The notes under the pieces were generated by a model that saw nothing but the letters and a program-made list of their open reading frames with translations, did not search any database and was not told where the DNA came from. From an uncultured Acidobacteriaceae bacterium (GTDB lineage Bacteria; Acidobacteriota; Terriglobia; Terriglobales; Acidobacteriaceae): 64,000 nt of DNA. Positions 29,320-38,999 of the stretch are shown piece by piece (position 1 is the first letter of the stretch; each line of letters opens with the position of its first letter). The position numbers were made by a program, and so were the translations under genes. Location of the stretch: NCBI GenBank assembly GCA_903842065.1, contig CAIMKZ010000098.1, forward strand, positions 62,001 to 126,000, read 5' to 3'.

Positions 29320-32300
29320 TTAGAAGTTGAGGCGCAAAGCTCCCTGAACGATACGGGGGGAGTTTTGCGTAGCAGTGACCAGGCCGAAGTTAGTACTGCC
29401 GGCCTGAACGTTCGGCGGGGCAAACTGCACACGGTTGAAGAGGTTGAAGAACTCAACCGTGAACTTGAGCCCGATCTGCTCGTGGATAGTCGTGTTCTTG
29501 ACAATGGACATGTCGAAGTTGTCTACGCCCGAGGCCTTCAAACCGCCATCGACGCGCGGCTCGTTGCCGAAGGCGAACGACGAGGTTCCCGGAGTGGTAA
29601 CTGCATCTCCAGGAGTGGCCGGGAGGGTGAAGCAAGCGGTGTTGAACCACTTCGCAGTAGAGGCTGAGCCGGCTGTTGCCGTGGAGCGGTCTAACCCGGA
29701 ACCACCGTTGGTCTTTGTGCAACCGGCGGTGTAGTTGGGCCGGATTGTGCCCGCGCCAAAGGTCGAGCTGAGTTTATTGCCCGTCGTAGACAGGTGCAAC
29801 GGAGCACCGGACTGGAAGGAGGTCATACCGCTCACCGACCATCCCGAAATCACCCTGCTGGCAATGGGATTGCTGGTTGCGCCAAAACGCTGTCCTTTAC
29901 CGAAGGGCAGGTTGAGGACGTAGTTGATGATCAGGCGATGGGGGATGTTATAGCTGTAGAGCGAGCGCTCGCCCTTGGGGTTGTTAAAGTCCTGCCATAC
30001 GCCTGCGTTGCCCGCATCCTGGCTGGCCAGGAAGCTGTCGGTGTTGGTGATCATCTTCATCCAGGTGTAAGCGGCGCCAATCTGGCCCGCGGCATGGAAG
30101 CGCTTCTGCACCTTGACTTCGAGCGCGTTATACGACGAAGTGCCGTGGTAATCGGCGGTGTTTGAAACGTTCTTGTAGTACGGGAAAGGCCGCTGGGCCT
30201 GTCCGTACACTTGCAACGCGTTCGGCAGCAGAACGGCACCGAGCGGCGTGGTAACCGATACCTTGCTGGCGGTCGGAAGGTTGGTTCCGAACTGTGTGTT
30301 GTTGCACTGCGGCGCTGAAGCATACGCAACGCCACCGCAGATGAAGTAGGTGCTGGGCAACTGGTTGATTCCATAGGCAGCATTGAGTCCGCCGGTGCCG
30401 ATGGTCGCCAGGTGGACGCCCAGCGAATGCGCAAAGCCGACGTCGATGAGCGTGTCGCCCTTGAGCTGGCGTCCGATGCTGACGTTCATCTGCTGCGAGT
30501 AAGGCGCAGGCTCGTTCGGAATGGAGCCGTTGATGTTGGACCCGCCCGCAAGGTTCAGGTACATAAAGTTGGTTTTGTCGGCCAACTGGTTGCGTCCCGC
30601 AGCAATGGCCATTCCCTGGGGATTCGATGTGCCGCTGCACGGGAACACGAAGGGGTTGCTGGCCACCGTGTAGGAGGGCTTGGCGCCCGCGGTTGCAGTG
30701 TTGGTGCATCCGCTGGTGGTCGAGTTGATGGACATCTGCCCGCCGAAGGGGCCGGTCTGGGTGTCGCGCGAGAGGTACGTATACGAATATCCGCCGCGGA
30801 TCACGGTGTTGCTGTTTAGCCGATACGCAAAACCGACACGAGGCCCGACCTGGGGGCTAACCGTATTGAGCGTGTATTTGGGAGCGTAGGTGGTGGAGTT
30901 CACCAGTCCAAGCGTTCCCATTACCCCGGTGACAGGGTCTGCGGTCGTGGGCTGAAGCACGTAGGCATTGTTTCCGGCCTCGGCATAACCACCCGGCGCT
31001 TCCAGGCGCAGGCCGTAGTTAAGCGTCAGCTTGTTGTTGACCTGCCAGATGTCCGCGACGTAGTAGCCGGTGTAGAAGTTGTAGGTTGTGGTTCTCTTCG
31101 CGCTCCCGATCGAAGAAGTATCAAACTGTCCCATCAGGAACGAAGCCCACTCGTCGCCAAGGTTCGCGGTTGCAGTGGCGATGTCGTTGTTAAAGGCAAA
31201 GGTGCCGGAGTTGGCGGTGCCGAGATCCTCGCGATTCATGAGCCTTGCTTCAGCTCCGATCTTGAGGGAGTGCTTGCCCGCGATCTTTGTAACGCTGGCG
31301 CTGAGGTGATAGTTGTTGTACCACGTCTTCAACGCGCCTGCGTAGCTGAACTGGAAGAGATTGTGAACCTGACCGGCGCCCCATGTGAAAGCAGGAATGG
31401 CGTGGTAGTTCATGGTAGGCGACAGCGTCGCAAAGGGCGTTCCAAAATCCGCCTCGTTCACGCTTCCAAGGGATGGAGAGACACTATCTCCATATTGCCT
31501 CAGGTAGTCGGCGCGAATGTCGAGCACCATGGTGGGCGTGAGGGTGATGGTATCGCCGGCGACGATGTTATTGGTGTGGTTGTGGCTTGCCGCGCCGACG
31601 GTGTTGTATTTGGGATTGACAACGCCCATGATGTTCGGCGACTTGTCATTGAGCGGCCACAGGGTAAAGCGGGTAAAGAAGCGGTTGTTCTTGGTGATGT
31701 TGTAATCGACACGCCCGCTCATCTGGTACCCGTCGTTGCCCTGAGAGTACGGAGTGTTCCAGTTTGTGACCGCATTCGGATTCTTCGGCGTAGTCGGATA
31801 AAAGCTGGCAAAAATCTTTGTTGTCGTGTCGCCGCAACCGCCTTGATAGAGGTTGGTGATGCTGAAGTAGCCCGGCGATGAGGCGGTGCCTACTACCGGG
31901 TGCGTAACGATGCAGTTACCCAGGGTATCGGCAAGATTCTTGTTTGCCATGGCGCCGTTGATCCAGACTTCAGGAATATTGGTGCCGTTCACCATTCCCG
32001 CGGTCGGGACGTTTGTGGAGGAAGTAGCCGACGCACGGATATGAATCTGTTCATAGGCGAAGAAGAAAAACGCCTTGTTCTTCCAGATGGGTCCGCCTAC
32101 CGTACCGCCAAACTGATTCTGATTGTTCTGCCCGCGCGCCACACCGGAACGCTTGTTGAAGAAGGTGTTTGCGTTGAGGACGCGGTTGCGGATGTATTCA
32201 TAAGCGGTGCCGTGGAATGCATTCGTTCCGCTCTTGGTGGTCATGCTGACGACGCCGCCGCCGAACCGGCCGAACTCAGGGCTGACGCCGCTGGTCTGAA

Positions 32301-33030
32301 CCTGGAACTCCTGAATGGTGTCAGCCGTGGGAACCAGGGCCGCGGAGTTCTTCTGCATGATCATGGTGGGACTGCCATCGACAAATATCGACGCCTGCGA
32401 CGGCATGCCGCCGCCTATCTGGTAGTTGCCCCAGGCTACGCTGCCCGTGCCGGTACCCTGGTTCATGGCCACGCCGGACTGAGTCGTTCCCTGAGGGACG
32501 ACGCCGGGGACCAGTTGCATCAGGTTCAGGGTGTTGCGGCCGTTGAGGGGCATCTCCTCTACCTGCTTGGTCCCGACCGTATCGCCCAGCGACCCGGATT
32601 CGGTCTGCAACAGCGGCGCATTTGTCGTGACTTCCACCGTTTCTGTGGTAGCGCCGATTTCCAGCTTGGCGTCAACTCGGATTGTGGAATTTACCGCCAC
32701 CTGGGCGGATGCGCGCACAAACCGCTTGAAATTCGCCATCTGCACGTCGACCTTGTAGTTGGAGGGGACAAGGTTGATGAAGCTAAAGTCGCCAGACGGG
32801 CTCGACTTGGCCGTCCGAACTTCGTTGGTGCCAATATTGGTAATCGTCACCGTGGCGCCGGGAACTACCGCGCCCGTGTTATCGGTCACCGATCCTACGA
32901 TCGAACCGTAAAATGTTTGAGCACTGGCGGTAGTGACACTGAGAACTGCTACAACAGCAACGATTGCAACGAACGCAATCCTGCGCCATTTTCGAGTGCA
33001 CTTAGCCTCGATATGCGAACGACTACCCAT
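29320..33030 (-). CDS. Oar-like TonB-dependent receptor 1
   Basis: This 1236-residue outer-membrane protein starts at ATG 33030 behind GGAGG. A long signal peptide (RRIAFVAIVAVVAVLSV, cut after TASAQ) is followed by a carboxypeptidase-regulatory-like beta-sandwich ('GSIVGSVTDNTGAVVPGATV'), then the plug with 'EMPLNGRNTLNLMQLVPG' and 'VQTSGVSPEFGRFGGGVVSM'. The large beta barrel ends in 'GALRLNF', with the C-terminal Phe used for barrel assembly. Acidobacteria carry many such receptors for large or complex substrates; the ligand is not predictable. It lies upstream of the catabolic cluster (33485-39821) on the same strand as its first half, separated by a strong terminator, so it is probably a separate unit. 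A TonB box is not obvious. Confidence 0.93.
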   Translation of the reverse strand: MGSRSHIEAKCTRKWRRIAFVAIVAVVAVLSVTTASAQTFYGSIVGSVTDNTGAVVPGATVTITNIGTNEVRTAKSSPSGDFSFINLVPSNYKVDVQMANFKRFVRASAQVAVNSTIRVDAKLEIGATTETVEVTTNAPLLQTESGSLGDTVGTKQVEEMPLNGRNTLNLMQLVPGVVPQGTTQSGVAMNQGTGTGSVAWGNYQIGGGMPSQASIFVDGSPTMIMQKNSAALVPTADTIQEFQVQTSGVSPEFGRFGGGVVSMTTKSGTNAFHGTAYEYIRNRVLNANTFFNKRSGVARGQNNQNQFGGTVGGPIWKNKAFFFFAYEQIHIRASATSSTNVPTAGMVNGTNIPEVWINGAMANKNLADTLGNCIVTHPVVGTASSPGYFSITNLYQGGCGDTTTKIFASFYPTTPKNPNAVTNWNTPYSQGNDGYQMSGRVDYNITKNNRFFTRFTLWPLNDKSPNIMGVVNPKYNTVGAASHNHTNNIVAGDTITLTPTMVLDIRADYLRQYGDSVSPSLGSVNEADFGTPFATLSPTMNYHAIPAFTWGAGQVHNLFQFSYAGALKTWYNNYHLSASVTKIAGKHSLKIGAEARLMNREDLGTANSGTFAFNNDIATATANLGDEWASFLMGQFDTSSIGSAKRTTTYNFYTGYYVADIWQVNNKLTLNYGLRLEAPGGYAEAGNNAYVLQPTTADPVTGVMGTLGLVNSTTYAPKYTLNTVSPQVGPRVGFAYRLNSNTVIRGGYSYTYLSRDTQTGPFGGQMSINSTTSGCTNTATAGAKPSYTVASNPFVFPCSGTSNPQGMAIAAGRNQLADKTNFMYLNLAGGSNINGSIPNEPAPYSQQMNVSIGRQLKGDTLIDVGFAHSLGVHLATIGTGGLNAAYGINQLPSTYFICGGVAYASAPQCNNTQFGTNLPTASKVSVTTPLGAVLLPNALQVYGQAQRPFPYYKNVSNTADYHGTSSYNALEVKVQKRFHAAGQIGAAYTWMKMITNTDSFLASQDAGNAGVWQDFNNPKGERSLYSYNIPHRLIINYVLNLPFGKGQRFGATSNPIASRVISGWSVSGMTSFQSGAPLHLSTTGNKLSSTFGAGTIRPNYTAGCTKTNGGSGLDRSTATAGSASTAKWFNTACFTLPATPGDAVTTPGTSSFAFGNEPRVDGGLKASGVDNFDMSIVKNTTIHEQIGLKFTVEFFNLFNRVQFAPPNVQAGSTNFGLVTATQNSPRIVQGALRLNF

Positions 33031-33433
33031 ATCTGCCTCCAGAAAGGATGTTTGACCAACTTGTTGACTTAAAGGGGGAGAGCTTGAAAACTCGACCGAC
33101 TTTGAGTAGGCGCCAGCGGTAAAAACCTTGTCAACACAATTAGTCCGAAATGTCCTACTAGTCACTTTGACCTAGGTGTCAGTAGTTATTGAAACCATTT
33201 TGGGCGAGCAACATATTTCCTCGATCGGTTTTAAGCCGGCCTTCGATATGCAGTACCGATAGCAGGAATATTGCCTTCGCCCGAGGGGTGCCCTTGGCCG
33301 CATTCGCGCGCGCAGAGCAGCGCTTATAGCTATAGCCCCTTGCAGCGCTGAGATGCTGCGACACGGGTCCGATCTTCACAAATTGCGAAGCAGGAGAGCG
33401 TTGGGACGGCGGGGGAGGCCGAAAGAGGATAAA
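33031..33433. other. Intergenic region without recognisable gene
   Basis: No supported coding frame. It should hold the promoter of TonB receptor 1; no clear operator was found. Confidence 0.5.
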
Positions 33434-33477
33434 AACACTTCTGCCCCTTCCCATGCGTGGGAAGGGGCAGAAGTGTT
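33434..33477 (-). terminator. Terminator of the cyclase gene
   Basis: A perfect 20-bp stem (AACACTTCTGCCCCTTCCCA with its complement) and TGCG loop lie 8 bp past the cyclase stop. On the minus strand it ends in GTGTTTTTATCC. Confidence 0.92.
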
Positions 33478-33484
33478 GAGGCGA

Positions 33485-34417
33485 TTACATTGCGCCGTAC
33501 TTGTAGACGCGGGGCTCCGCGGGCTGGATCTTGTCTTCGTCGATCTCTGCCACGCAGCGAACCATGGAGCCATCGCCGAGGTGCCAGCGGATGGGCAGCG
33601 CGAAGAAGCGGAAGCGCTGGCCCTTGACCTTGTCGAGGTCGCCGCCCAGGTTTTCTACGCCGACGATGCCGTTGCCGAGCATGTACTTGTGGCAAGGCTC
33701 CCATGTGCCGGGGCAGCCGATGGCCTCAAGGTCGCCGAACTTCTCGTCGTACTTTTTCTTGCCGTGGAGCTTGATGTAAAGCTCGCGATCGAACTCGGCA
33801 TAGGCCTCTTCGCCAAACTGCTCGGCGTATTCATCACAGATAGACCGGCCCGAGTAGCCTTCGAGCTTCATCCGTGTGCCGTTGTTGCCCATCGAGGTAT
33901 GCAGCGGATGATCGAGAGCCTGCTGATCCATGGCGACGACCTTGACCTTGTGATCGCGGAACCACTTGCCGGCATCGGCGCCGCAGCCGAGCGAGTAGTG
34001 ATAGTACTCCTTGGAGTCGTCGAACTTGCGGTGCATGCCGGTGTTGAGGCAGAGCACCATGCCGGCGGTCTCTTCGGGCTTGACGCCGGCGCGCGCCAGG
34101 GCGTCTTCGATGTCGGCAGGCATGATCAGCTTCCAGCGATCGACTTTGATGTCGAGACAGACGGCGTCGCCGCAGTAGGCGTCAACAGCCAGTTCGTGCG
34201 AGTAGAGCGCGCGGCGGCCGTCAAACATGTACTCCATCACATGGCGGGGCGCATCGGCGTGAGTGCCGGTGTGCATGGTGCACTTGATGGACTGGGTGAG
34301 TACGCCGGCCTTGGCCAGGCTGTGCATCGGCGCGATCTCAGGCTTGGAGAAGTACGGCCACAGGGGCATATCTCCGAAGAAGGGGTGGCTCAGGTCGACG
34401 AATACTTTCTTTCCCAT
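33485..34417 (-). CDS. Cyclase-family metal-dependent hydrolase (kynurenine formamidase-like)
   Basis: The 310-residue protein starts at ATG 34417 behind GGAGG. The family motif 'HTGTHADAPRH' (metal ligands His, His, Asp, His) is present at about residues 50-60, preceded by 'VDLSHPFFGDMPLWPYF'. Members hydrolyse cyclic or linear amides, lactones or formamides with a zinc or manganese ion. It is longer than classical KynB (about 210) because of an insert around 'YAEFDRELYIKLHGKKKYDE'. It is the terminal gene of the minus-strand half of the catabolic cluster, 96 bp after the IclR gene, so it may prepare the substrate that the dehydrogenase and BKACE act on. The true substrate is unknown. Confidence 0.85.
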   Translation of the reverse strand: MGKKVFVDLSHPFFGDMPLWPYFSKPEIAPMHSLAKAGVLTQSIKCTMHTGTHADAPRHVMEYMFDGRRALYSHELAVDAYCGDAVCLDIKVDRWKLIMPADIEDALARAGVKPEETAGMVLCLNTGMHRKFDDSKEYYHYSLGCGADAGKWFRDHKVKVVAMDQQALDHPLHTSMGNNGTRMKLEGYSGRSICDEYAEQFGEEAYAEFDRELYIKLHGKKKYDEKFGDLEAIGCPGTWEPCHKYMLGNGIVGVENLGGDLDKVKGQRFRFFALPIRWHLGDGSMVRCVAEIDEDKIQPAEPRVYKYGAM

Positions 34418-34513
34418 GTTTCCTCCAGGTGATGCTGTGTCTTTCACAAAGTTTGCCGGCGTTCTTTCACGAGGCCGGGTTAGAACTTGAAGTTGCTTCG
34501 AGTGCGTTCGGCA

Positions 34514-35248
34514 TTAGACGCGGCCGATACGCTCCTCCAGAGTCTTGCGGCAGTCGCGCAGAGCGGCTTCGAGCTCTTCGCGTTTTTCTTCGAAACGAAC
34601 CGACGGAGTGGGCACGGAGATTGCGGCGATCTCTCCCTCAGGTCCAACTATGGGCACGCCAACCGCGCACATTCCGAGCGTGTGCTCTTCGATGTCGTAG
34701 GCGATTCCGGTCTTGCGCACCGCCTCGATCTGCTCTTCGAGTTCCTTCCAGGAGACGATCGAGTTGGGCGTGAAGCGGGTGAGTTTGAAGCGCTTGTTGA
34801 GGCGCTCGATCGCATCGTCGCCGAGGATCGAGAGCATGGCTTTGCCGTTGGCGCTACAGTGCAGCGGGAACGATACACCGAGGGCCGAGACGGCGCGCAG
34901 CCGCTGCTGGCCTTCGATGTGGTCGATGAAGATGGCCTCCGCGCCCTTGATGATTGCCAGGTCTACGGTCTCTCCGGTGCGGGCAGCAAGCTCTTCGAGG
35001 CTGGGGTGCGCGATCTCCACCAGCCCGAAGCGCACCGAGCGCGCGATGCGTGACAACGCCGGTCCGAGTCGCACGCCGGACTGCGGTGTGGCCGCGATGA
35101 CGAAGTTCTCGCGGTCGAGCGCGGCCACGATGCGCTGCACGGTGGACTTGGGCAGGTTGAGCTGGCGGGCCAACTGACCGAGGCTCAGACCCTGGTCGGA
35201 GCCCTCGAGGGCGCGAAGCACTTCAGCCGCGCGCGCGATGACCTGCAC
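34514..35248 (-). CDS. IclR-family transcriptional regulator
   Basis: The 244-residue product starts at GTG 35248; no better start lies between it and the upstream in-frame stop. The N-terminal winged helix reads 'AAEVLRALEGSDQGLSLGQL' and 'NLPKSTVQRIVAALDRENFV'. The C-terminal effector domain includes 'GETVDLAIIKGAEAIFIDHI', 'PLHCSANGKAMLS', and 'GIAYDIEEHTLGMCAVGVPI', all family-typical. IclR proteins sense small organic acids and control catabolic genes. It sits inside the cluster between the cyclase and dehydrogenase genes. Likely targets are the divergent promoter region 37153-37661. No strong ribosome-binding site is seen. Confidence 0.92.
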   Translation of the reverse strand: MQVIARAAEVLRALEGSDQGLSLGQLARQLNLPKSTVQRIVAALDRENFVIAATPQSGVRLGPALSRIARSVRFGLVEIAHPSLEELAARTGETVDLAIIKGAEAIFIDHIEGQQRLRAVSALGVSFPLHCSANGKAMLSILGDDAIERLNKRFKLTRFTPNSIVSWKELEEQIEAVRKTGIAYDIEEHTLGMCAVGVPIVGPEGEIAAISVPTPSVRFEEKREELEAALRDCRKTLEERIGRV

Positions 35249-35354
35249 GCCCAGTTGCGGCCGGCGCGATTGAACCGTAGGATTCGCCGGAGCTTCCGTG
35301 TCACACCCCCAAGTCGTGTTTCAGTTCGGCATCAGCCGGGGATAAATCCCCAGC

Positions 35355-36263
35355 CTACGCGTTCCTCTTTTTGTTGGCCTCGAGCAGATAGGTGCTGAGG
35401 CGACTGCGGACGGCCTGCATCTTCTCGGGGGTCCAGCCCTCGTAGAAGCCCTTGCCGGTCTTCATGCCCAGTTCGCCCTTGTTGACCAGGTCAACGAGGT
35501 AAGGGCTGGGCTCGTGCGAGTCTTCAATGTGCGCCAGCACGCCCTTGTGAATGGCCAGCGTGAGATCGGTTCCCACCAGATCGGCGTTCTCAAGCGGGGC
35601 CAACACAGGCAGGCGGAATCCGAAGCTGTTCTTCACGCAGAGATCGACGGTCTCGGCATCGCAGATACCGTGCTCGACGAGCGAGACGGCCTCGCGCCAC
35701 AGAGCGTGCTGCATGCGGTTGGCGATGAAGCCGGCCACGTCGCGCTTGCAGTGCACGGCCACTTTGCCGGCGCGCTTGAGGATGTCGATAGTGCGGTGAA
35801 TCATTTCGATATCGGCGAACTCGGTCTGCACGACTTCAACCAGCGGAATCAGGTAAGGCGGATTCCACCAGTGGGTGCCGACGACGCGATTGCGCTGTTT
35901 GCACTTTGCGCCGATGTCGGTGATGGGCTTGACCGAGGTGTTGCTGGCAAGGATACAGTCCTTGCCGGTCATGTTTTCCATCTGGGCGAAGAGGTTCTGC
36001 TTGACTTCGAGATCTTCGGCGGCGTTCTCGATAACGAGGTCTGCGTCGCGTACAGCATCTTCAAGCTTGTTGTGCAGGCTGATGTTCTCAGCAGCCTTTT
36101 CATCAATGCCGAAGAGCTTCAAGTTGGCCCGCGCCTTGGCGTGTACCTGATCGAGAACTTCTTGGCGGCGGGCATAGAGCGCGACCGGAAATCCCTTGGC
36201 GGCGAAGACCTCCGCGATGCCCTGCCCCATCATTCCCGCGCCGACTACTGCAATCTTTTCCAT
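35355..36263 (-). CDS. 3-hydroxyacyl-CoA-dehydrogenase-like enzyme, probably for a free 3-hydroxy acid
   Basis: The 302-residue protein starts at ATG 36263 behind AAGGAACC. The NAD site is 'IAVVGAGMMGQGIAEVFAAK'. Active-site elements are 'LASNTSVKPIT', 'THWWNPPYLIPLVEVV' and 'GFIANRMQHALWREAV'. The 'NPPYLIPLVEV' form, instead of the 'HFFNP' of acyl-CoA enzymes, is seen in L-carnitine and L-gulonate dehydrogenases, which use free acids, so a non-CoA 3-hydroxy acid is my preferred substrate. Its beta-keto product would suit the BKACE enzyme at 39000. It follows the SDR gene by 97 bp on the same strand. Confidence 0.85.
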   Translation of the reverse strand: MEKIAVVGAGMMGQGIAEVFAAKGFPVALYARRQEVLDQVHAKARANLKLFGIDEKAAENISLHNKLEDAVRDADLVIENAAEDLEVKQNLFAQMENMTGKDCILASNTSVKPITDIGAKCKQRNRVVGTHWWNPPYLIPLVEVVQTEFADIEMIHRTIDILKRAGKVAVHCKRDVAGFIANRMQHALWREAVSLVEHGICDAETVDLCVKNSFGFRLPVLAPLENADLVGTDLTLAIHKGVLAHIEDSHEPSPYLVDLVNKGELGMKTGKGFYEGWTPEKMQAVRSRLSTYLLEANKKRNA

Positions 36264-36360
36264 GGTGGTTCCTTATGAGATTTCGAAAGTACCCGGATCG
36301 CCTTTGCAGCCCACCACCGAGATGAAGGCGGGCTGCAACAGGCATGGACAGTAGTTCAGA

Positions 36361-37152
36361 TCAGCCCGCGGTCGAACCGCCGTCAACGTAGAGCACCTGG
36401 CCGGTAACGAAGTCCGACGCCGGCGAGGCGAGATAGACAGCAGCGCCGATGAAGTCCTGCGTAACGGCCGCGCGGCCCAGAGGAATGCGCGACATGAAGA
36501 TCTTGTAAAGCTCGGCGTTATCCAGAACTTCCTGGGTAAGCGGCGTCCAGAAGATGCAGGGCGCGATGGCGTTGACGTTGATGTGGTACTTTGCCCACTC
36601 GGTGGAGAGCTGCTTGGTGAGCAGGTTGATTGCGCCCTTGCTGACGCCGTAAGCCGCATAACCGCCGGGGTGGCCGGCGAAGGCGCGGACCGAAGAGATG
36701 GTGATGATCTTGCCCGCCTTCTTCTCCTTGAAGATTTTTCCGGCGTGCTTGCAGCACAGGAACGTGCCGCGGACGTTGGCATCCATCACAGCCTGCCAGT
36801 CGTCGATCGGGAAGTCCTCTGCCGGAGCGCGTTTGGCCATACCGGCCACGGTGACCAGGATGTCGACGGTGCCGAACTTGTCGACGACGGTCTTGAACAT
36901 GGCCTCGACGCTCTCTTCCTTGGTGGCGTCGCAGCTGACGGCCAGAGCCTTGCGGCCGAGGCCCTGGATCTTGTTCACGACCGGCTCAAGGGTCTTGACG
37001 GTGCGGCCGGTGACAACGACATCTGCGCCATAGCTGGCCAGGCCGAGCGCGAGCGCCTCGCCCAGCGCGCCCGCGCCGCCGGTTACGATGGCAACCTTGC
37101 CGGTGAGATCGAACATCTTCTTCACGGCATCGAGATTCACATTCTGTTCCAT
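36361..37152 (-). CDS. Short-chain dehydrogenase/reductase
   Basis: This is a classical SDR of 263 residues: cofactor motif 'VTGGAGALGEALALGLA', 'DILVTVAGMA' in place of the usual NNAG, catalytic Ser in 'IITISSVRAFAG', and 'YAAYGVSKGAINLL' (YxxxK). The Arg in 'VVTGRTVKTL' after strand 2 suggests NADP(H) is possible. It ends with 'GQVLYVDGGSTAG', typical of the FabG/gluconate dehydrogenase branch. ATG 37152 follows AAGGAAGG. It is the first gene of the minus-strand half of the cluster, facing the thiolase across the shared promoter region. Substrate unknown. Confidence 0.92.
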   Translation of the reverse strand: MEQNVNLDAVKKMFDLTGKVAIVTGGAGALGEALALGLASYGADVVVTGRTVKTLEPVVNKIQGLGRKALAVSCDATKEESVEAMFKTVVDKFGTVDILVTVAGMAKRAPAEDFPIDDWQAVMDANVRGTFLCCKHAGKIFKEKKAGKIITISSVRAFAGHPGGYAAYGVSKGAINLLTKQLSTEWAKYHINVNAIAPCIFWTPLTQEVLDNAELYKIFMSRIPLGRAAVTQDFIGAAVYLASPASDFVTGQVLYVDGGSTAG

Positions 37153-37661
37153 ATCGCTTGCCTTCCTTGGTTGGCTACGCCTTCGGATAAATGATGCTGA
37201 CCAGTAAGCTGGCCGGCATGTGTGTCATACAACATCCGCCGGGCCGCGCTTCTGACGCTTTCCCGGCTGGATCGGCGGCCGCATTCGCGCTGGTCGCGAT
37301 CATGTACTGGAATACGATACAGTCGTATTGTATTGCGAGCAGTATGGAATTGACGGGGCCAGCTTGTCAAGAGGAAAGCCAACCGGCTGCAACTCACGTG
37401 CTGGCGCTCACAGATAGAGGCTCATCTGTCATATCATGGTTGAAAGCGTGTACTGTTTCTCAGTACGCGTGTATCGTATCGTGAGCAAGCTATAGGACAG
37501 CTTCTACACGTTGCGCGACCGGTTCGCCAGCGATGTCGAGCTCACAGATGTAGCCGCCCAGCGTAGAAGCTCGATTGCGAGTTCGCGACGCAGGCCGTAA
37601 CGCGCTCTGCCCGTCGGTAGGGTAAAGTCGAAGTTGGATTTCTTAAACCAGAGGTGAAGGC
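37153..37661. promoter_or_regulatory. Divergent promoter region with paired operator-like motifs
   Basis: No gene is supported. AATACGA-TACAG-TCGTATT (37311-37329) is a perfect 7-bp inverted repeat. ATACGATAC (37312-37320) recurs inverted as GTATCGTAT (37472-37480). Beside the second copy lies GTACTG-TTTCT-CAGTAC (37451-37467). These probably bind the IclR protein and control both halves of the cluster. Confidence 0.6.
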
Positions 37662-38846
37662 ATGGCAAATGAAGTCGTAATCGCCGCGGCATGCAGAACG
37701 GCTGTTGGCACATTTATGGGAGCACTGAGCGACATTCCTGCGTCTCAGTTGGGCTCCGTGGTTGTCATCGAGGCCCTGCGCCGCGCTGGCGTCGACCCCA
37801 AACAGGTTGACGAGCTGATCATGGGCGGCGTTCTGACGTCTGGCCTTGGGCAGAACATCGCCCGGCAGGTCGGCATCGCGGCGGGTCTGCCACAAGAGAC
37901 GCCTGCCTTCACAGTGAGCAAGGTGTGCGGATCGGGCCTGAAGTCGGTGATCCTGGCCGCGCAGTCGATACAATGCGGCGACGCAGACATCATCGTTGCC
38001 GGCGGCGTTGAGAACATGACCTCGGCGGCCTTCATCGCTCCGGGCGCGCGCAAGGGCTATCGCATGGGCGCGGTGCAGCTGCTCGACAGCATGATTACCG
38101 ACGGCTTGACCGACGTCTTCAGCGGCCTGCACATGGGCATCACCGCCGAGAACGTGGCCGCCAAGTACGGCATCACCCGCGAAGAGCAGGACCAGTTCGC
38201 AGTGTCGAGCCAGAACAAGGCTGAAGCAGCGATCACCTCCGGCCGCTTCAAGGATGAGATCGTGGGCGTTGAGATTCCGCAGCGCAAGGGCCCGCCGACG
38301 ATCTTCGCGCAGGACGAGCATCCCCGCTTTGGAGCTACGCTGGATGCGATGACCAAGCTGAAGCCGGCCTTCAAGAAGGACGGCACGGTTACAGCCGGCA
38401 ACGCCTCGGGCATCAACGACGGCGCGGCTGTAGTTGTGGTGATGAGCGCAGCCAAGGCCAAGGAACTGGGCGTCAAGCCTCTGGCCGTGATCCGCGGCTA
38501 CGGCGTGGGCGGCGTGGATCCCTCGATCATGGGCATCGGACCGGTTCCGGCGTCGAAGAAGGCTCTGGCCAAGGCCGGGCTGAAGATGAGCGACCTCGAC
38601 CTGATCGAAGCCAACGAAGCGTTTGCGGCGCAGGCCATCGCGGTAGGCAGGGATCTTGAGATTCCGGCCGACAAGCTGAACGTCAACGGAGGCGCGATTG
38701 CTCTGGGCCATCCCATCGGCGCATCGGGCGCGCGCATCCTGGTCACCCTGCTCTTCGAGATGCAGAAGCGGCAGGCCAAGAACGGCCTGGCCACACTGTG
38801 CATCGGCGGCGGCATGGGTGCGGCCATGATTGTGGAACGCGCATAG
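37662..38846 (+). CDS. Acetyl-CoA acetyltransferase (thiolase)
   Basis: This 394-residue thiolase has all catalytic parts: nucleophile Cys in '[16 protein letters not shown]', His in '[17 protein letters not shown]', and Cys in '[10 protein letters not shown]'. The opening '[20 protein letters not shown]' is typical of the biosynthetic/degradative acetoacetyl-CoA type. It splits acetoacetyl-CoA into two acetyl-CoA (or the reverse) in the cytoplasm. ATG 37662 follows GAGGTGAAGG. It is the first plus-strand gene of the cluster, followed by a hairpin and the BKACE gene. In this setting it should use acetoacetyl units released downstream of BKACE, but a CoA-activating enzyme for acetoacetate is not seen in the window. 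Confidence 0.94.
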   Translation: MANEVVIAAACRTAVGTFMGALSDIPASQLGSVVVIEALRRAGVDPKQVDELIMGGVLTSGLGQNIARQVGIAAGLPQETPAFTVSKVCGSGLKSVILAAQSIQCGDADIIVAGGVENMTSAAFIAPGARKGYRMGAVQLLDSMITDGLTDVFSGLHMGITAENVAAKYGITREEQDQFAVSSQNKAEAAITSGRFKDEIVGVEIPQRKGPPTIFAQDEHPRFGATLDAMTKLKPAFKKDGTVTAGNASGINDGAAVVVVMSAAKAKELGVKPLAVIRGYGVGGVDPSIMGIGPVPASKKALAKAGLKMSDLDLIEANEAFAAQAIAVGRDLEIPADKLNVNGGAIALGHPIGASGARILVTLLFEMQKRQAKNGLATLCIGGGMGAAMIVERA

Positions 38847-38869
38847 TTCGCGCGTAAGTGAGTGCAATC

Positions 38870-38897
38870 GGTCCGGGGCCTTCGCTGGCTCCGGACC
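38870..38897 (+). terminator. Hairpin between thiolase and BKACE genes
   Basis: GGTCCGGGGCC pairs with GGCTCCGGACC (one bulge-like mismatch), followed by TTTCC. Partial termination could lower BKACE relative to thiolase transcription. Confidence 0.65.
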
Positions 38898-38999
38898 TTT
38901 CCGCAGAAAAAGAAAAGTGCCGCAAGCGGCGTGTCCGCTGCATTCCAACCGAGGGATGGCTTCAAGACAAGCCCATCCCGGCAACAAAGAGAGGACCAG

